Below are positions 53,398 to 64,000 of a stretch of 64,000 bases of DNA, piece by piece. The stretch comes from Pisolithus tinctorius (lineage: Eukaryota; Basidiomycota; Agaricomycetes; Boletales; Pisolithaceae). Under the pieces are notes generated by a model. The model ran no database searches. It had not been told where the DNA came from and saw nothing but the letters and a program-made list of their open reading frames with translations. Within the stretch, counting starts at the first letter, position 1. Each line of letters opens with the position of its first letter. A program made the translations under genes and the position numbers. The stretch spans positions 62,001 through 126,000 of the forward strand of contig JANFAH010000075.1 in the NCBI GenBank assembly GCA_024663395.1. The letters are read 5' to 3'.

Positions 53398-54126
53398 ATG
53401 GTTAATACCCGTTCTACTGCACGCCGAGGCACCTGTGCTCGAGCTTCATCCCTACCCCAAAGCCCAATGACTCAGCCTGGCACTGAGATCGTTGGTGTGT
53501 CCCCTCTACTGAAGCTGACCCCACTCAGGAGTCAGTACTCTACCCCAATTGAAAAACCTGCCGCTAGTAACATCCGGAGTTATAGTGATGTGGTAAGGTC
53601 TGGCTCGAGGAGCCCTAGTCCGGTGCCCCAAGGTGCTACTGTTGACGTTCCCAGCTTGAGGACTAGCTTGCTGGTGTATCCCGGTGACATTGGAGTCCCG
53701 GAGGCCTCACAGGCTCATACTGTTAGAGTCTGAGTAGCAACTCATAGTACGAACAATGTCTTACCTGATAATGTCCACTGCGACTCTTTATCCATCTTCC
53801 CAACAAGTGATATGGAAGTGGAGCAGAACGACTGGACAGAGGTGGTGCGTAAGAAGTCACGTGAGCAACGAGCCCACAGCATGTTAAGGCCAGACCAGAC
53901 AAATGCTGTCCAAAGGGCGGAATGGCAACTGACCCTGGATGAATGAGAGAAAATCCAGAGGAGGTCATTGTTGATGACAAGGGATAACCCTGAAGTGACC
54001 TCGTCAGAAAGTGATGAGCCCTCCACTAAGGGTGAATGCAAGGGAAAGGGACCCGATCCTAGGACAGACCCTTCAGTCACATGTAATCCAGAAAGTGGGT
54101 CATCCGACATGCACATTTGGTCCTGA
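53398..54126 (+). pseudogene. gag: Ty3/Gypsy gag N-terminal fragment
   Basis: ATG 53398 (MVNTRSTARRG) with SYSDVVRSGSRSPSP and later DWTEVVRKKSREQ and AVQRAEWQLTLDE. This N-terminal layout is common in agaric Ty3/Gypsy Gag proteins. One frame continues through TGA at 53731-53733 and 53944-53946 to a stop near 54126. Capsid, knuckle and pol are absent; the minisatellite follows. Confidence 0.65.
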
Positions 54127-54184
54127 AAGTGGGACTAACTGACATTGGCCTATAGACCCTGATGGTGGATAGGCCGACATGTTG

Positions 54185-54650
54185 GAGGGAGGTCGGCCGA
54201 CCTCACTGGGGGATGGACCCACACCCTGGAAGTGGTGTCGGCTGACCTCACTGGGGGATGGATCCACACCCTGGAAGTGGTGTTGGCCGACCTCACTGGG
54301 GGATGGACCCACACCCTGGAAGTGGTGTCGGCCGACCTCACTGGGGGATGGACCCACACCCTGGAAGTGGTGTCGGCCGACCTCACTGGGGGATGGATCC
54401 ACACCCTGGAAGTGGTGTCGGCCGACCTCACTGGGGGATGGATCCACACCCTGGAAGTGGTGTCGGCCGACCTCACTGGGCAATGGATCCACACCCTGGA
54501 AGTGGTGTCGGCCGACCTCACTGGGCGATGGACCCACACCCTGGAAGTGGTGTCGGCCTACCTCACTGGGCGATGGACTCACACCCTGGAAGTGGTGTCA
54601 GCCGATTTCACTGGGGGATGGACACAGACCTCACCACCTGGAAGCAGGGT
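54185..54650. repeat. 45-bp minisatellite, ~10 copies
   Basis: Unit begins GGCCGACCTCACTGGGGGAT and ends CTGGAAGTGGTGTC. Starts near 54193, 54239, 54284, 54329, 54374, 54419, 54464, 54509, 54554 and 54599, the last degenerate. Since 45 is divisible by three and the unit lacks stops, five frames stay open; none is a gene. A stray unit lies near 54765. Confidence 0.95.
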
Positions 54651-54918
54651 TGGCCAAACCCTGAAAATTCCCTTGGCATAATCAATTGCTTGTCAATTTA
54701 GATGTTACCAGAAGTATTGACTCTGATGACACTTCCAGATGGACATACCCCCTGAGACCAGTGTTGGCCAACCTCACTGGGGGGTGGCCTTACCCCCTGA
54801 ATCCATGGCCATTCTTCACCTCCAGGTGATGTCAGTGATCTCACAGGGTTTGAAACTTGCAATGAGCATGGGTAGCCATATATAGGGATCCTTTTGATTC
54901 ACACCATCTACAGTTTAT

Positions 54919-57297
54919 TTATAGACCAAGACCCAGAGCTCTCTTGGTTGGTTGACGAGCTCTAGTTGATTTCTTGCTTGCCTCTTCACCCTCCTTTGCC
55001 ATCTTCTGATCAACATCCCCACTGCCTCCCCTTTTTCTTTTTCTCACATCCTTTCTTGTATTCCAGGATTCCTTCATGCCACCCCCCTGGGTGGGACAGG
55101 AATCCCCTGCACTGACCCCAGTTGTTTCCTGTGCACCAATCCCTCTGCTTGAGCCACCAGAATTCTGCTGCAGTCTTGCAACTACCAGCCCCACTGCACC
55201 CATAACATCTTCCCCCTTGTGGATATCAAGACCTGAGCCTAGCAAAAAGCCCAGATTAGCAGCTTCAGGGTCATCTGATTCTATGTCCTGTGCTCTTTTG
55301 CACTCCCTCCACAACAAACCAAATCCCAGTACAATGGTAAGACCTTTTTGGGTGGATGCAAACTTTTCACTTTGCAATTGATACAGTGCCTTCCAGAAGG
55401 AATCCCCATTGCCATGCATCTCCTGGGGCAAATACTGGGCACTCCAGGCCCAAGATGCCCAGACAGGCAGGTTGACTGGTCCAGCATCAGGTTCCTGTAC
55501 AAAATGTTTGTTAACCTGGTATTTGAAGAAAGTTTATCACTTACTGTCTCTGGCAAGCCATCTACAAGCTCAACAAGTTCCTGGTACCTGGGCATGATGC
55601 AAAGGGACTTTAAATATTTCACCCTGTCCCCATTTGCATGACAAGCAGGGCTGGATTCATGAGGGGTATCTTCAGATGGGGCCCTCCCAGAGTCAAGGAT
55701 ATCCTGGGCCCCTGATGAAGTTGCTATAGGGGTCATACCAGCCCCACCAATTTCTTCCCCTAAATCTGAGGGCTTGGCCTCCACCCCAGCTTCACTGTCC
55801 TCCCCAGGGCTCATCCACTCTCTCTTTTTGGATGGGGTTTTCCTGTTCCAGGGCCTTCCCAATGGCTCGTCCTCCTTTTTGCACTTGATGAATGAAACAA
55901 TCACCTTATCCTCCTCCTCTTGGGAATTCCAATGATTCCAAAGCATCCACATGTCGGCCTTGGTCCATTTTGAAGGATCTTTCATCATGAATCCTTCTGG
56001 GATGGAATCAGAACTCAGATACTCCAAATGGGACTTGATAAGCAGGCCCCAGGGAACCTTGGCCTTGGGCTTCCCTGTAAACTTTGCTATGTTTCCAACT
56101 TCCATCAACAACTGTAGATGCACTTGACAATCAAGAACATACCATAGGCAGCCTGGAAGACCATTCTTGCCAAACTCTGCTGGACCTTGAGTTTCTGACC
56201 AGTCCAAGCTGGTACCTCTGGGTTTCCTTCATCATCCAAGGCTATCTCCACCTTTGGATTCTCATCATTCAAATCTTCCTCAGCTGAGTATGGAATCAAC
56301 CTAGGTACACATATTACATTGATCACCAATGTTTATCACTTACCAGCTTCAGTCAAAAGATAATTGGTTAACATTTGCTCTCCCTTTAGAACCCAATCCT
56401 TGGTGGGCTCTGAAGACTCTGAGAAGGCCTTCTTCCCATCAGGGGGTTGTGTTTCAAAGCTAGGTTTCTTCATTAGCATTGGATAGACAAGGTAAAGGGG
56501 AACCTACACTGCCATCTTGATCTGAGAATCAGTAGTCTCATGAGCCAGAAACATCACTATATTTGACCCCATGGTCCTCCTGACTGTTTCAATAAAGTCT
56601 CTGGCCATGTTGGGAAAATTTTTTCTCCTGTACCTGAATTATTGCATGATTAGTATAAGACATTTGAAGTAGACCAGCACTGACAATTCATGAGTTTCTT
56701 TTGGAGCTCCCAACTTATTCCACTTGGAAGCAGCCCTCCCTGCTTCAGCCTTCTTGTCATCTGCAAGAGACTCCCACCACTGTTGGATGATTTTGGTCCT
56801 CTGACCTATGGTCTTGGGGTCCTTGGGGTCCCTCCTCTCCCTATCATAGGCATCCATGTCCTCTTTGAAGAGCTGCTGGGAGGCAGTAAAATCAGTGAAG
56901 GGTTTTCTGTAATTTCCAGCCTTGGTAGGTCTGGTCCTCTCCTCTCTGCCATCCTCATCCTCACCAGTCCCAGGCTGCTCCTTCCTCTTGTCTGTTGCAG
57001 CCAGGATGCTCTCAATGATGTGTTCCTCATCATCCTGGTCTTCAGGGTCTAGTTCTGGCAAAAACACCCTTCTGATGGCCTAAATACACTTGAGATATGT
57101 GAAACTTGATGAAAAAGATACCCTACCACTCTCAAGTTCTGGGGCAATTCCACAGATCCTGAAGATGCTTGCTGAAGGATCTGGGATTTCACATCAGCCA
57201 GGATCTGGGCCCTGAGGTCAGGATTCCCTTGGGCATCTGCGTACTGCTCCACATAGGAGGACAGCAGATCAGAGTAGACTTCAGACCAATCAGCCAT
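54919..57297 (-). CDS. KDZ-associated gene A' (KDZ-2 locus), unknown function
   Basis: Minus strand. Exon 1 is 57297 to about 57130 (MADWSEVYSDLLSSYVEQYA). Exon 2 is about 57079-56696 (FTDFTASQQLFKEDM; AGRAASKWNKLGAPKE, the equivalent of gene A's AAAQDIAAKWN). Exon 3 is from about 56637 (RKNFPNMARDFIETVRRTMG). Further exons carry NPKVEIALDDEGNPEVP and PWGLLIKSHLEYL...LWNHWNSQEEEDK, and a long low-complexity part ends at 54919 with a Lys/Arg-rich tail. The block order matches gene A. It lies directly downstream of the KDZ-2 transposase on the same strand, about 230 bp away. Exon borders between 56.1 and 56.6 kb are uncertain, and one break there could be a real lesion. Confidence 0.65.
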
Positions 57298-57530
57298 GAG
57301 AGAATAAAATCAGGGGGATAATTAGCAGCACAGATGATGGAGGTTGGAAGCAAGGTGAAAATTTTTCAGCCTTTCCCAATTTAGGCAGGAGGTTGAAGTT
57401 TTCGGCCATCACTCTTTTAGGAAAGGTACCATTATGGTATGATTGTTTTGATGTATTTGCTATTCACTTTGATTCAGATACCAAGTGCAAAGCAAGGGTA
57501 ATCGGAAAACTATACACATATACCCATGTT

Positions 57531-60500
57531 CTAAATACAATCCATTTGTTTACCTTGGAACATCAATTGGGCCTTTTTGGAAAAGTCAGTCCACAACACT
57601 ATCTGCTTATGAGCATAAGCCTTTTTCCCTGGTTCCAACAATTGTAGAGCCCTTTTCTCCCATATGTCCTTCTGGAACTCAAACCATAAGATGGCCCAAA
57701 CCATCTCATGCCTCACCAATGACAATTCTTCTTTCCACCTGTCCCTTCTTGCCCTTGCTTTGAGCCAGTTGATCCTGTAAACTGCCCCACAATTTATTGG
57801 TGAGATTTTTTTGAGTAGTATTAACACTTACACTCCTCCATTAAACCCCCCTTCTCAGCATTCAGTTGACCCTGTTCACCATCCATCATCCAAAACCATG
57901 CCATTTTGCTGGTTCCCTGCCCAAACCGGTTCTCCTCTGTAACATCCTTACTCACTGCCAGGTCCTGGGGCTGAATAGCCTGATATTTTTGTCCAATCTC
58001 TTGATTGGGTTCCAACTGGAGAATGGCCTGCCTTGCCCTCTGATAACTTCTGACCTGCTTGTTTATCCGAGCCACCACTTTTTGGATGTCCTGCTTGGTT
58101 CTTGTACCTTCCCTAGTTGATTGTGCACTGCAGAAGTTCTGTCTGTATAACATTGCCTTGTGTCCAAGGTTGGTTTGGAGCTGGTCTAGACAATCATTAG
58201 CTTGCCCAATCCTGAGTTCCATTTCTTCTTTGAGGAGGTCATGAAGGCCAAGCTCCATCAGTTTGGTTGCTCCAATGGATGAGGGCATCCATATACTCAT
58301 GAGCTCAGCAGGTAGCTCCTCTCCTTCTTCTGTAGCCTCCCAATCCTCATCATCTTCCCAGTACTCTCCATTGTCATCAATTTCTTCACCTTGCCCAAGG
58401 AATGCTGGATCATCCTGGGGTATGAAGACATCGTCCACCTCCAAACCTTTGAGAAATGCCTGGCTGGTGCCATGGAATTTGTCAATCCTGGCAGAAAGTC
58501 TTTTTCTTTTCTCTGAGACTTTGATTTCTTGTCTGGTAGACATGTGGCTCTGTCTAAGCTCAGATCTTAGCTGGTCCCTGCAGGTCTGGTTAGCAACCTA
58601 TTGCTTCTGGAAACCACAGACCATACTGTGCATCCTCTATGCTAATTCCTTCCACAAGCCAAGCCACAGAACCATGGCTCCCTGGGGACACAGGTGGATT
58701 TTTCATGAGCTTTAACTGCACTTCACCCATGGTAGGGGCTACAGGCCATCAGACATGCCCAGGGTTTCTTAGGAACATACTGACCTTTTTCCCCTTTCAA
58801 CAAATAAATGTCTAGGGAATCACCTCGATTTGCTTCTGCCTCAAGAACATCCGACTCCCATTGGGCAAGTTGGCCAGGGTCTAGAACAGCTGTCAACTGC
58901 TCATATGCCTGATTCATTTCTTCTAGGCACTTGTGTGAGGTCTTGTATTTTTTCAACAGTGCAGGAACTGAGATGTACAGGGTAAATTAACTTCTCTTTG
59001 AAGAAAAGGTCTCTCACCCATGTTGACAATTTTTTTCCAGTTAGAATCTCTCATATGGTCATCATACACTTCTTGTCTGTGGGCCTGAGTCATAGACCTT
59101 GCAGTGGGAGAGATCTTATTGAATGGAGCCCACAATGTCTCCAAAATTTCACCATCCAGATGACCAGCACCCTTGATAAAGTTGAGGCTATATCTTGGAA
59201 AGCAAGAGAGTTTGTGGGCAGCAAGATGAAACTTCCCCACAGCAGGAATGATTTCCAGGGAGGGAGGGAGATGGAGAGAGCAGCTGGATTTTACCCGACT
59301 CTGGAAGTTAATACTCCACTGGCACCCAACATCATAAATGACAAGGGCCTTTGTGATGCTTTCTGAATGATAATCAAGAGCACTGCAGATGGAGTAATCT
59401 GTGTTCATGTACCTAGCACAAAATGAGTTCCAAAGGCTTCCAGTACATCCATCAGGTCCACTCACTTTTCCCCTTTCTGAAAGTCCACCACAGAATGGGG
59501 AACAAAGCAACCATGCCAAGCACAGGCTGTGGCACCAATCCCAGTGGACTGGAGATTGGACTTGTTAATATTAGCAGCATTGATTGCCCTGTGATTGCTG
59601 CAGGTGGATCTCTACCAGTACAGTGGGTCATTTAAACTCCATGACCTTGGGACAACTCACCTCCTTGTTATCCAAAGACTGCTCAAGATGGGCCTGGTAG
59701 GGCTTTTCAGCAACCATGTAACCAGTTCCATCTGATAATGACACATCCAACTCAGGCTTGTTCATTTTCATATGCTGAGCAGTGAAGTTGCCATCCATGA
59801 CATATTGCCTCATTATGGTATCACTAAGGGGGGAGGGGAGTTAGAAATCAAAACCCTACAGATTATCACTCCATACCTGTCATATTGGGTTTTCCAATCT
59901 GGAGGTAAATTAATACCTGGTTGTGGGCAGGCAGGACAAAAGAGTGCAAGTTCTCCTTGTCTAGGATCTTGTTCTTTATCATGACCAAAGCCAAACCATT
60001 TCCTATGTTTCAAATCCCTCCACAGTCTGGAAACCCTCATCAGCTCTCGGTACCTGTCCTAATTGGAAATGAATGCATTAATAGAACCCCCTAAGAGCAA
60101 ATAGTGCATGGCACTCAACTGGTATACAGTCAGGAAATGCATTGTTGGTGAACCTCTTCAGCTTCTGATAGAAACTCATAGCTGAAGTCTTGCATTCCAG
60201 GGCATCAATGAGAAAGTGATTAAGAACATCAAAGGTGAAAGCAGTCTTGGGCTTTGTTATACTGGCTGGAAAGAGTCTTTCCCTGAGTAAATCAAGGTGC
60301 CAGTCCATTGGATCTGACCCAGGGCAATTGCACCAAGAAATCTCATGAGTGAAAATTCCTTCTGTGTGCACTATGGTCATTTTTGATCTGAAGGATCTCC
60401 TGCTACCAGAGGTTAACATGGAGGCTACAGGATATGACTGCCATTGACCTGTAATTGGGAGGCCCTTCCCCAGAAGTATAGCCCAACTCCTCTGAGTCTG

Positions 60501-62048
60501 GATCCTGATTCTGTCTGTTTTGAGGGCAAGGACAACCCCCATGGCCAATGTGCCAAAGGAACCCAAGTGCCATCAAAGAGGTAGCCTGGTAATGAGTAGC
60601 ATTCCATCTTTGTACCTTGTGGAATGGAAGATTTTGATGCACTTTCACAGCACAAGGACCACACCAGGCATGCACACCAATGCAGGACATGCATCTGATA
60701 CTTCCTTCTGCCTGACAGCACTGCTCACATATCCCCCCCTTAGCCAGCTGCTCTCCCTCGAGAATGACTTTGAGATATTCTGCTCTCCAAGGCAGCCATT
60801 CTCTGATGAAATCATTTTGACTCTAGGGGATAATTTAGCCAATGCAGTATCAGGCAAAACTTCCCACCTTGGTAACCCTCCTAGTATTTGGGGTATCTTC
60901 CTCATCATTCCAGTCCAAGGTAGGCATGTCAAAGGAGTCTGGGACAACATTTTGGGAGCCTATTGTCCTGGGGGTCCTTGGAGTTGAAGGTTGACTCTGA
61001 GATGGGAGGTAGAGGTGTTGTGAAGTACGGGTTTACCCTCGGGTGACCAGGCTTCAAGACCGGATGACAGGGGCTGAGACCGAGTGGCCAGAATCAAGGC
61101 CGAGAGACAGGGGCCAAGTCCGGTTGGACCGGAGTTGAGGCCAAAGGTTAGGGGCTAAGTCCAGAGGACCGGACTTAAGGCCGGGAGCGCGGGAACAAGG
61201 CTGGTAGCGTGGAAAACCGACCGGTGTTGGAGTGTGCACAGGGGGAAGCCAGTCCAGGGTTGGATCTACCTCCCTTGGTCTCAGCTTATGTGCTGTACCC
61301 TTATGCAAGCCGGGGAGAGGTCCGGGACAGGGGTCGGGGATAGCTTAAGGCTTGGCCTTAGCTATAGAGTAGTCTCGAGGGGTAACATGGAGTTGAGGGT
61401 AATACTAAGTTGATATTCTGACTGAGGGTGCTACGAAGTATGTACAGGGGTTAAATACATGAGGCCGGTCCGGAGTAAAGAACATAGAGCCGGACTTGTG
61501 AATAAGCTATTAGTGAGATGATTAGCAAGACAAGGATAGCCACAGTGGCTATGCAGAGGCTAATAGCCAAAGTCCAGGTGACCGGCATACCGGGGTCAGA
61601 CACAGGATTTGTACAGTAAGCAAAAGTCAGATGAATGGGCTAGACTAAATATAGTACAAACAAAGGGAAACAGACCGGAGTTATGTCCGGGTGACCCAGA
61701 CATGGACCTAGGAGGACTGGGGTGGAGCAGCGCAAGGCCGGGAGGCCGAAATGGACCGGAGATAGGGGTAAAACACCGGACTTAAGTTATTTAGACCGGA
61801 GTTGGGTTTCCTGGGGCTGGAGTTGAGTTCTCTAGGTTTTCTAGTCTGGACCAGGACTGGACTTGACCGGAGTTAGGGGCTAGGGGTCCGGACCGGACTG
61901 GGACTGAGTCCGAGAGTCATGGATATGACAGGTGTCTAGCATCCACCTCCTTGTAGGTGTCCTTTCCTCTCCGGGTTTTAGTGACTTCAAATTTATACAA
62001 ACCTCCTGCAGAGCTTTTGCCAAGGACTTTGGTTCTATGACGACGCAT
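57531..62048 (-). pseudogene. CxC2-KDZ transposase (KDZ-2), split by a solo LTR
   Basis: ATG 62048 opens MRRHRTKVLGKSS...; the frame enters the solo LTR at 61930 and resumes at 61018 as LYLPSQSQPSTPRTP. A 45-bp intron near 60880-60836 leads to DFIREWLPWRAEYL. The CxC2 cluster (CEQCCQAEGSIRCMSCIG, CGPCAVKVH, LPFHKVQRWN) is at 60760-60590. Then come LFCPACPQPGINLPP (59940), MDGNFTAQHMK (59800), HGCFVPHSVVDFQKGE (59515), YDVGCQWSINF (59340), GAGHLDGEILETLW (about 59180) and HRQEVYDDHM, with a helical C-terminus ending WLKARARRDRWKEE (57760) and the stop at 57531. I saw no stop codon in the traced exons; the LTR is the only clear lesion. Confidence 0.85.
61019..61930 (-). repeat. Solo LTR (912 bp), TSD GGTGT
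   Basis: On the plus strand TGTGAAGTACGGG...GGATATGACA, with GGTGT at 61014-61018 and 61931-61935. On the minus strand it begins TGTCATATCCATGACTC, like the element 3 LTR (TGTCATAGTCATGCC), and ends GTACTTCACA, so it is a solo LTR of that superfamily in reverse. It lies in exon 1 of the KDZ-2 transposase. Confidence 0.9.
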
Positions 62049-62192
62049 GATTGAGCACAGGAAGAGTCAAAAGCAAGGTTTTCAGCTGTATTGAAAATTT
62101 TTCATCCCCAAAACAACACCACACAAGTCCAGAACAAGGTTATCAAATGTATTAAAAATATTTGTACCCAAAAATTGCCACTAAAATGTGTT

Positions 62193-63538
62193 TTAAGTGT
62201 ATCTGACAGCCAACCCAAGAATGTCCTTTTGGGTAGTCCATGCTGGTCTTGTGACCTTGAGTTGGTCATGTACTTTGTCCTTCATATAATGCACCAATGC
62301 AATTCTTTCTCCCTTCTCCCACTTTGGCACAGAATGTTGAAGGATTTTTCCTGATAGGAAAATCATGGTGCCTGGGGAATAAGCCAGTTTGGCCCCCAGA
62401 TCTGGAATAAGGAATTTAGCATTGTGAGAACCCAGGCTCACTAATGAATCCAGAAGGGTTGGGGTGGATGTGACATCTCGGTGAGAGGGAGTTTCCTGAT
62501 TGACAATAATATCAATGTTGGTATAGACTGATGGCCAATCCAGGGATATCTCATTCTCCACCCTGCCAGCCTTGGCCAACATTGCTTGATCACCAGCCCT
62601 GGCCATATCTGGCAATGAGACCTTTGCTATATTGCTCCAGAAGTGTTCCACATAAGAAATCTTGAGCAGCCATTCCCTATTGGCTTTCTGTTTGAGGGAT
62701 GTACTTTGATAGAGTGTATCAACCAACCTCTTTAAATTTGTCAGCCCCTACCATGGAAATCACAGCACCTGGACAAACCTCATGGGCCTGTTGGAATGTG
62801 GCAGGAGACATGGAAATCCTGCCATGTCCATACATGACTTGGTCAACAGGCTGATGCTTATGGCCATATTGTTTGTTAAGCTTGCTTTTGTCTTTTGGCT
62901 TGTTCTTGGGCTCAGTCTGAAGATTGTCTTTTATGGAAAGGAGAAGGGAATTGAGAAGTTCCTATGATATAAAAGCTGTAGTGAAGGGTTGTCAGAGAAT
63001 GAAAACACTCACTATCCATGCATCTGGGACAATACCAGGCAGATACCATACTATCACCCTGCCATGCACATCCAGAACTGTGGCAGGAGCATTGATATAC
63101 CCAATTTTTGGGTTTTCAAAATGGATGGTCCTGTCCTTGGCATGCACCAATGGTTCAGAAAACCTGTCTGCATCCCAATGCAACACATCTATTAAGGGTC
63201 AGACTTGGATCACTTGGAATTGTTGTGGAAATCACCTACAGGGATTGAGGATGGCATGTGTAATGACTGCGGATGCCAGCCTAACTTCCAAAGATGTAAT
63301 AGCATCTGAAGTTAGACCAGATTCCCCTTGCAATGTTGCCCTGACTTGGGTTAACTCAGCCAAGGATTGAAGTCTATTATCCAACTAAATACATAGCAAG
63401 TGTAGCATCACTGCTTATGGCTTACCTTGGCTTCCTGAGCTGGTGATTTGAGAAAATAGAGCTGGAAGAGATCATAGGGACTGTTCCAAAGGCAGCCTTC
63501 AGCATTCCAACCACCATTGTATGCAGGGAATCATCCAT
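62193..63538 (-). CDS. TET/JBP-type 2OG-Fe(II) oxygenase (KDZ-2 locus)
   Basis: Minus strand from ATG 63538 (MDDSLHTMVVGMLKAAFG). Exon 2 is about 63371-63240 (LAELTQVRATLQGESG). Exon 3 starts about 63190 with VLHWDADRFSEP and the conserved YINAPATVLDVHGRVIVWYLPG. A Lys-rich exon reaches SPATFQQAHEVCPGAVISM. The last exon (to 62193) holds the beta-helix: SHRDVTS with the HxD iron ligands near 62475, LAYSPGTMIFLSG, and LQHSVPKWEKGERIALVHYMK with the distal His and Arg. A one-base frame change may exist near 62725, where I could not find a clean splice. It starts about 1.5 kb upstream of the KDZ-2 transposase start, in the same direction. Expected role: oxidation of 5-methylcytosine. Confidence 0.78.
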
Positions 63539-63794
63539 GATGATGTGGGGGGTGTTGGAAAAGTCAAAGGAAAATTTTTCAACCGCGAGAAAAATAGTTA
63601 AAAATCACTCAGTACATAAGTTGGAAGTTATTCTCCACAAGGGACCTTGCTTGACTTGGGGGAAGATCCAGAATCCAGAAACCCAACTTAGTCTACTAGA
63701 TACACCATGTTTCTTGAAACATCTAGTCATGTAAGCAGGGGCCTGGAATGGTGCAATCAAACTCAGCAGCAGTTGAACTCCAAGTCAATCCAGT

Positions 63795-64000
63795 CCAGCA
63801 ATCTCTTGAGCATCATGGGAAACCATGGAACACCAATACTAATCTAGCAATCTAGCAACATCCAACAGCTAGGAACACATCCAGTCAGCATTTGAAGGGA
63901 AGATGTTGGGTTGCTAGTAATGCCATTGGCAAGCTCTTGAGCATCAAAGGGAAACCTTGCTTAAGAAGATCAGCCATGGAACACCAGTGCTAATCTAGCA
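63795..64000. repeat. Partial tandem repeat at the right edge
   Basis: CTCTTGAGCATCA near 63802 and 63934 is followed in both cases by GGGAAACC and CCATGGAACACCA(A/G)T(A/G)CTAATC. Two units about 130-160 bp apart, cut off by the window end. Confidence 0.6.

Noticed and set aside
54100..54701. Five long overlapping repetitive-protein frames
   Set aside because: They are translations of the 45-bp minisatellite, whose period is a multiple of three; no start context, composition or homology supports a gene.
63..63734. tRNA, rRNA, CRISPR arrays, telomere repeats
   Set aside because: No cloverleaf, rRNA core, spacer array or telomeric repeat was seen on either strand by reading; a tRNAscan run would be decisive for tRNA.

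Overview
The window is a retrotransposon- and DNA-transposon-dense accessory region of a basidiomycete, most likely a mushroom-forming Agaricomycete. Pointers are short (about 45-60 bp) GT-AG introns with CTAAC-like branch points, chromodomain Ty3/Gypsy elements of Tf1/sushi type, large KDZ (Kyakuja-Dileera-Zisupton) transposase genes with CxC1/CxC2 cysteine clusters, KDZ-linked TET/JBP-type 2OG-Fe(II) oxygenases, and a HET-domain gene. I see no tRNA, rRNA or CRISPR and no clear single-copy housekeeping gene. The species cannot be named from this.

Layout. 1-4910: the 3' part of a Ty3/Gypsy chromovirus (element 1), whose pol is free of internal stops. 4911-47.6 kb: an old KDZ locus (KDZ-1) made of a Zn2Cys6 gene (+), a CxC2-KDZ transposase (-), gene A (+), gene B (+) and a TET/JBP oxygenase (-). 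It has been blown apart by two insertions. (i) A complete 10.4-kb CxC1-KDZ transposon lies at 6031-16426 (8-bp target duplication, about 595-bp inverted repeats) inside an exon of the Zn2Cys6 gene. (ii) Ty3/Gypsy element 2 lies at 26371-44589 (duplication ATGGG) inside gene B. Element 2 holds Ty3/Gypsy element 3 (30586-41951) in its integrase, and element 3 holds a gag-only LTR element 4 (32131-35911) in its gag: a three-level nest with every junction readable. 47.6-50.8 kb: an 85/170-bp satellite interrupted by a MITE and a solo LTR. 50.8-51.6 kb: a broken HET gene. 53.1-54.1 kb: a gag fragment. 54.2-54.6 kb: a 45-bp minisatellite. 54.9-63.5 kb: a second KDZ locus (KDZ-2) with gene A', a CxC2-KDZ transposase and a TET/JBP gene, all on the minus strand; a solo LTR sits in the first coding exon of the transposase.

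How it fits together. Both KDZ loci carry the same set: transposase, the gene A family and a TET/JBP oxygenase that would act on 5-methylcytosine. The sequence also shows strong cytosine-deamination damage. About 19 in-frame lesions are all TGA, and where an intact relative is present they are CGA-to-TGA changes. LTR pairs differ almost only at CpG. The region therefore looks like CpG-methylated, silenced chromatin containing genes that may erase that methylation. Element 3 also carries an antisense, intron-containing Zn2Cys6 gene, a domain type matching the KDZ-linked Zn2Cys6 gene, and a textbook -1 frameshift signal between gag and pol. Elements 2 and 3 show signatures of Tf1-like self-priming.
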